Shown here: one piece after another, positions 60,615 to 64,000 of the stretch
How the letters are laid out: the number at the start of each line of letters is the position of its first letter
Position numbering within the stretch: the first letter of the stretch is position 1
Assembly: GCA_002345565.1 (NCBI GenBank)
Contig: DDVS01000002.1
Span: 231,605 to 295,604, forward strand
Direction: 5' to 3'
Origin: Flavobacteriales bacterium UBA2306
GTDB taxonomy: Bacteria; Bacteroidota; Bacteroidia; Flavobacteriales; Weeksellaceae
DNA length: 64,000 nt
Program-made: the position numbers and the translations under genes
Notes under the pieces: model-generated
Told to the model about the DNA's origin: nothing
Seen by the model: only the letters and a program-made list of their open reading frames with translations
Databases searched by the model: none

Positions 60615-63518
60615 ATGCAAGGAAAAGGACTCGTTACATTAGTTGCCATCGTTCTTGGATTAATTTGCCTTAATGAGCTTCTGCCTTCTTTCTATGCTAA
60701 TAAAATAGAAAAAGAAGCAAAAGCAATTGCGGGAGAAAATCCAGTGAAATATCAAGCTGAGATTGCAAGACTTTCTAAAGACACGCTTAATCTAGGTTTT
60801 ACAAAGCTGGATTATGCGTCTGCTAAACAGAAAGAAATGAAACTCGGATTGGATCTTAAAGGTGGTATCAACGTACTATTGGAGATCAACCAGAGAGACT
60901 TGGTCAATGATCTTAGTAATTACTCTACAAATGCTACTTTAGTAGAAGCACTTAACAGAACAGACAAAGCACAGAAAAACTCAAGTAAGCAATACATCGA
61001 GGATTTCTTCACACAGTTTGAAGCGGTTAACAAAGAAAAGGGTACGAACCTGAAACTTGCGGATCCTGAAATTTTCGGAAATACGAATCTTTCTGAGATC
61101 AAATTCAATACACCAGATGAGCAGGTTAAAAATATTGTAAGAAAAAAAATTGAAGCGTCTGTAGGAACGGCTTATGAAGTTCTTAGAACACGTATCGACA
61201 AAATGGGTGTTACACAGCCAAACGTTCAAAGAGTTCCTGGAACTGGAAGAATCTTGGTGGAAATGCCTGGTATCAAAGATATCGACAGAGTTAAAAAGAT
61301 GTTGGCGACTTCTGCTAAACTTCAGTTTTGGGAAGTACAGTTGATGCAGGAAGTTGTTCCTTATTTTTCTCAGCTGGACCAATTGGTTAAAACTAAAGGA
61401 GATTCTATCGGTGTTGCAAAAACTACCAATTTGATGAACTTGATTCAATTGAATTCTACGCCAGGAAATGCTGTTGCGAATGTAAAATTATCTGATACAG
61501 CTGTTGTAAACAAATTACTTAATAGTGATGCTGCTATCAAAGCAAGACCTATTAACTTAAAATATACCCAATTTATGTGGGGCTACAAGCCTGAGAATAA
61601 TACCTCTAACAGTCTTGTATTATATGCAATCAGAGGAAATATTACTCAGAAAGCACCAGTTGATGGCGCTGTAGAATCTGCAAACATCAACTATGACCAA
61701 TTAGGTCGTATTGTGGTAGATATGCAGATGGATTCTCAAGGTGCTCGTGACTGGAAAGCAATGACCGAGAAAAATAATGGGAAAGTGGTTGCTGTAACTT
61801 TGGATAACAGAGTGTACACGGCGCCGTCTGTAAATAGTGTGATTCCTGACGGAAGAACTCAGATTTCTGGAAATTTTACTCAAGAAGAGGCTAAAGATCT
61901 TGTAGATGTTCTTGGAGCTGGTAAATTGCCTGCAGGTGCAAAAATTGTACAGGCAGACGTTGTAGGTCCATCTCTAGGTGCAGAATCTATCAATGATGGT
62001 ATTATGTCTTTCCTTATTGCATTTGCAATTATCATTGTTTACATCATTTTCTATTATGGTGGAGCAGGGGTTTATGCAGTTATTGCAATGACAATCAACT
62101 TATTCTACATCTTCGGGATTATGGATTCTGTGGATGCTACCTTGACACTTCCTGGTATTGCTGGTATCGTATTGTCTATGGCAATGGCGGTGGATGCGAA
62201 CGTAATCATCTACGAAAGAACCAAAGAAGAATTGTTCCTTGGAAAGGGAATTATGGAAGCTTACAAAGATGGTTTCAAACACGCTATTTCTGCGATTATC
62301 GATGGTCACGCAACGACTTTCATCACTGCATTGATTCTTTATGTATTCGGAACAGGTCCTATCAAAGGTTTTGCGGTAACGTTGATGATTGGATTGGTAA
62401 TGACATTGTTTACTTCGGTATTGTTGTCAAGAGTAATGATCTTCAGCAGACTGGAAAAAGGAAAATCTCTTTCAGTTTGGACTGCGCCTACTAAAAACCT
62501 ATTTAGAAATACTTGGTTAGATTTCATTGGGAAAAGAAAATGGTCTTACATTTTTTCTGCTATTTTGATGGTTATTTCTATTGGTTCAATTGCAGTTAAC
62601 GGATTCAAATATGGAATTGATTTCACAGGTGGACGTAACTTTGTAGTGAGATTCGAAAAACCTGTTGACGCTGAAAAAATTGAAGCGAATATTGCTAAAC
62701 TAATGAAAACCGCTGATGGTAAAAACGAATCAGTAGAAGTTAAAACGTTTGGTAACTCTTCTCAGTTGAAGATCACAACAGATTATTTGATTGATGATGA
62801 GTCTCTCGCAGCGGATCAAACTGTAGAGCAAAAAATCTACGAAGGTCTTAAACAAGATTTACCGGCAGGTATGAGTCTGGCAGATTTCAAAGCAGCAGAT
62901 AAAGGACACGCTGGAATTGTTTCTTCAACCAAAGTAGGACCTACAGTGGCAGATGATATTACCACGCACGGTATTTTGGCGGTTGTAGTTTCTTTAGTGG
63001 GAATCTTTATTTACATCCTGGTAAGATTTGACAAATGGCAGTTCTCTCTAGGCTCAGTTGCTGGCCTATTCCACGATACTGTAGTAGTTTTAGGGGTTTA
63101 CTCATTGTTCTATAAAGTAATGCCATTTAATATGGAGATCAACCAAGATTTTATCGCAGCCATTTTAACGGTAATTGGTTACTCAATTAACGATACGGTA
63201 ATCATCTTCGATAGAATTAGAGAATACTTGCGTGAGAAAAAAGCATTGACCTTGGCTGGATTATTTGATGATTCTATTTCCAGCACCATTGGTAGAACTT
63301 TCAACACATCTTTCACTACCATTTTGGTAATACTTGCGATTTTCATCTTTGGTGGCGATAATTTGAGAGGGTTTATGTTCTGCTTATTATTAGGTATTGG
63401 ATTTGGAACTTATTCATCTATTTTCATTGCATCGGCTACGGCTTATGACTTCCTTAGAGGTAAGAAAAAAGAAGATAAAGTAACAGGCAAATCTTCAACA
63501 GATGTTGAGTTAGCTTAA
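60615..63518 (+). CDS. secDF: Protein translocase subunit SecDF (fused)
   Basis: 967 residues with SecD and SecF joined, usual in Bacteroidota. SecD part: an N-terminal helix, QKEMKLGLDLKGGINVLLE (the D1 motif), a periplasmic P1 domain, AMAVDANVIIYERTKEEL and six helices. SecF part: from about 640, KYGIDFTGGRNFVVRFE, then IGYSINDTVIIFDRIRE with the conserved transmembrane Asp/Arg, and final helices. It uses the proton gradient to pull exported proteins across the inner membrane. It is followed by a terminator. Confidence 0.97.
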   Translation: MQGKGLVTLVAIVLGLICLNELLPSFYANKIEKEAKAIAGENPVKYQAEIARLSKDTLNLGFTKLDYASAKQKEMKLGLDLKGGINVLLEINQRDLVNDLSNYSTNATLVEALNRTDKAQKNSSKQYIEDFFTQFEAVNKEKGTNLKLADPEIFGNTNLSEIKFNTPDEQVKNIVRKKIEASVGTAYEVLRTRIDKMGVTQPNVQRVPGTGRILVEMPGIKDIDRVKKMLATSAKLQFWEVQLMQEVVPYFSQLDQLVKTKGDSIGVAKTTNLMNLIQLNSTPGNAVANVKLSDTAVVNKLLNSDAAIKARPINLKYTQFMWGYKPENNTSNSLVLYAIRGNITQKAPVDGAVESANINYDQLGRIVVDMQMDSQGARDWKAMTEKNNGKVVAVTLDNRVYTAPSVNSVIPDGRTQISGNFTQEEAKDLVDVLGAGKLPAGAKIVQADVVGPSLGAESINDGIMSFLIAFAIIIVYIIFYYGGAGVYAVIAMTINLFYIFGIMDSVDATLTLPGIAGIVLSMAMAVDANVIIYERTKEELFLGKGIMEAYKDGFKHAISAIIDGHATTFITALILYVFGTGPIKGFAVTLMIGLVMTLFTSVLLSRVMIFSRLEKGKSLSVWTAPTKNLFRNTWLDFIGKRKWSYIFSAILMVISIGSIAVNGFKYGIDFTGGRNFVVRFEKPVDAEKIEANIAKLMKTADGKNESVEVKTFGNSSQLKITTDYLIDDESLAADQTVEQKIYEGLKQDLPAGMSLADFKAADKGHAGIVSSTKVGPTVADDITTHGILAVVVSLVGIFIYILVRFDKWQFSLGSVAGLFHDTVVVLGVYSLFYKVMPFNMEINQDFIAAILTVIGYSINDTVIIFDRIREYLREKKALTLAGLFDDSISSTIGRTFNTSFTTILVILAIFIFGGDNLRGFMFCLLLGIGFGTYSSIFIASATAYDFLRGKKKEDKVTGKSSTDVELA

Positions 63519-63542
63519 TATTTTCTTAGAGATATAATTTAC

Positions 63543-63570
63543 AAAACCCTCACTCGTTGAGGGTTTTTTT
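63543..63570 (+). terminator. Terminator of secDF
   Basis: A perfect stem AAAACCCTCA/TGAGGGTTTT (63543-63552 with 63558-63567) ending in a T run. Confidence 0.9.
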
Positions 63571-63712
63571 GCTTTATGGTTATAATTATAGAAAAGATTA
63601 TAGCCACACCAACAGTTGAAAATTAATGATTTAGATCTGCTATTTCTGATGATGGTTTATAAATCTCAGCAACAGAAATTTACATTCTGAATTTAATCTA
63701 GAATATAAATAA

Positions 63713-63745
63713 AACAAAAAACCGCTCAGAAAATCTGAACGGTTT
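63713..63745 (-). terminator. Terminator of groL
   Basis: AACCG-TCAGA-loop-TCTGA-CGGTT stem with one internal mismatch. An A run at 63714-63720 forms the T tract on the minus strand. Confidence 0.7.
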
Positions 63746-63772
63746 AATTTATATTATTTCAGTAACTGATTG

Positions 63773-64000
63773 TTACATCATTCCTGGCATTCCGCCACCC
63801 ATTGGCATTGCAGGCTCGTCTTTTTTAACTTCAGTGATTACACATTCAGTTGTTAAAAGCATTCCTGAAACAGAAGCCGCGTTTTCTAAAGCAACTCTTG
63901 TTACTTTAGTTGGATCAATGATTCCAGCTTCTAGCATATTTACAAATTCGTCAGTTTTAGCATTGTAACCAAAATCTGCAGTTCCTTCCGCCACTTTAGC
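63773..64000 (-). CDS. groL: 60-kDa chaperonin GroEL, C-terminal fragment (5' end outside window)
   Basis: The last 75 residues of GroEL; the frame is open to the window edge. GTADFGYNAKTDEFVNMLEA and IDPTKVTRVALENAASVSG are conserved equatorial-domain sequences, and the tail ends with the Gly-Met-rich GGGMPGMM typical of bacterial GroEL. The chaperonin folds cytosolic proteins with GroES. The groS gene would be upstream, outside the window. Confidence 0.97.
   Translation of the reverse strand, partial: AKVAEGTADFGYNAKTDEFVNMLEAGIIDPTKVTRVALENAASVSGMLLTTECVITEVKKDEPAMPMGGGMPGMM

Noticed and set aside
1..64000. tRNA, rRNA and known riboswitches
   Set aside because: None recognised by eye in any gap. 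Small structured RNAs could be missed without covariance searches.

Overview
The window is chromosomal DNA from a low-GC member of Bacteroidota, most likely a Chryseobacterium-like flavobacterium (Weeksellaceae). The clues are two SusC/SusD loci, two cargo proteins with type IX secretion (T9SS) C-terminal tails, a fused SecDF, -7 promoter boxes of the form TAnnTTTG, a LemA/TPM operon, and families of short intergenic repeats. This placement is inferred from gene content; no rRNA is present.

Layout. 1-10083: the end of an RND efflux pump, a J-domain/KTSC protein, a META-domain lipoprotein, a small acidic protein, a GT-C-like membrane protein, 3-hydroxyacyl-CoA dehydrogenase, a D12-class DNA adenine methylase next to a possible PD-(D/E)XK nuclease, and a Gfo/Idh/MocA oxidoreductase. 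10419-15596: a second Gfo/Idh/MocA enzyme, Pcm, MazG and the lemA-TPM-TPM operon, with several dispersed repeats between or inside genes. 15683-16541: a decayed IS3-family element whose terminal inverted repeats can still be seen.

16566-33036: a fructan (probably levan) utilization locus. A hybrid two-component sensor with a periplasmic sugar-binding domain precedes a compact operon: MFS sugar porter, exo-type GH32, SusC, SusD, surface glycan-binding protein, endo-type GH32 lipoprotein, fructokinase. A divergent T9SS-secreted protein homologous to the glycan-binding protein lies on the other side of the sensor gene. 33037-34300 is a stretch of gene remnants.

34304-47617: a KefF/Kef-type antiporter pair, an M3 peptidase, a LytS/LytTR two-component pair, an intradiol-dioxygenase-like lipoprotein, a pirin-like protein, an ABC-F protein, a T9SS cargo, a deoxyhypusine-synthase-like protein, a 48-residue conserved-looking protein missed by ordinary ORF cutoffs, and a DUF493 protein; ferritin follows. 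48519-59179: a second polysaccharide locus with SusC, SusD, two tandem GH144-like lipoproteins, an alpha/beta hydrolase and a GH3 enzyme, best read as a beta-1,2-glucan locus. 59315-64000: a DUF4197 protein, a RAYT-derived miniature element with perfect 31-bp inverted repeats, secDF and the 3' end of groL.

The points most worth a second look are the T9SS-secreted DUF4960-like protein beside the fructan locus, the GH144-GH144-esterase-GH3 set, the methylase/nuclease pair, the RAYT miniature element, and the dispersed repeat that overlaps the start of a TPM-domain gene. I did not find a clearly unprecedented multi-gene system.
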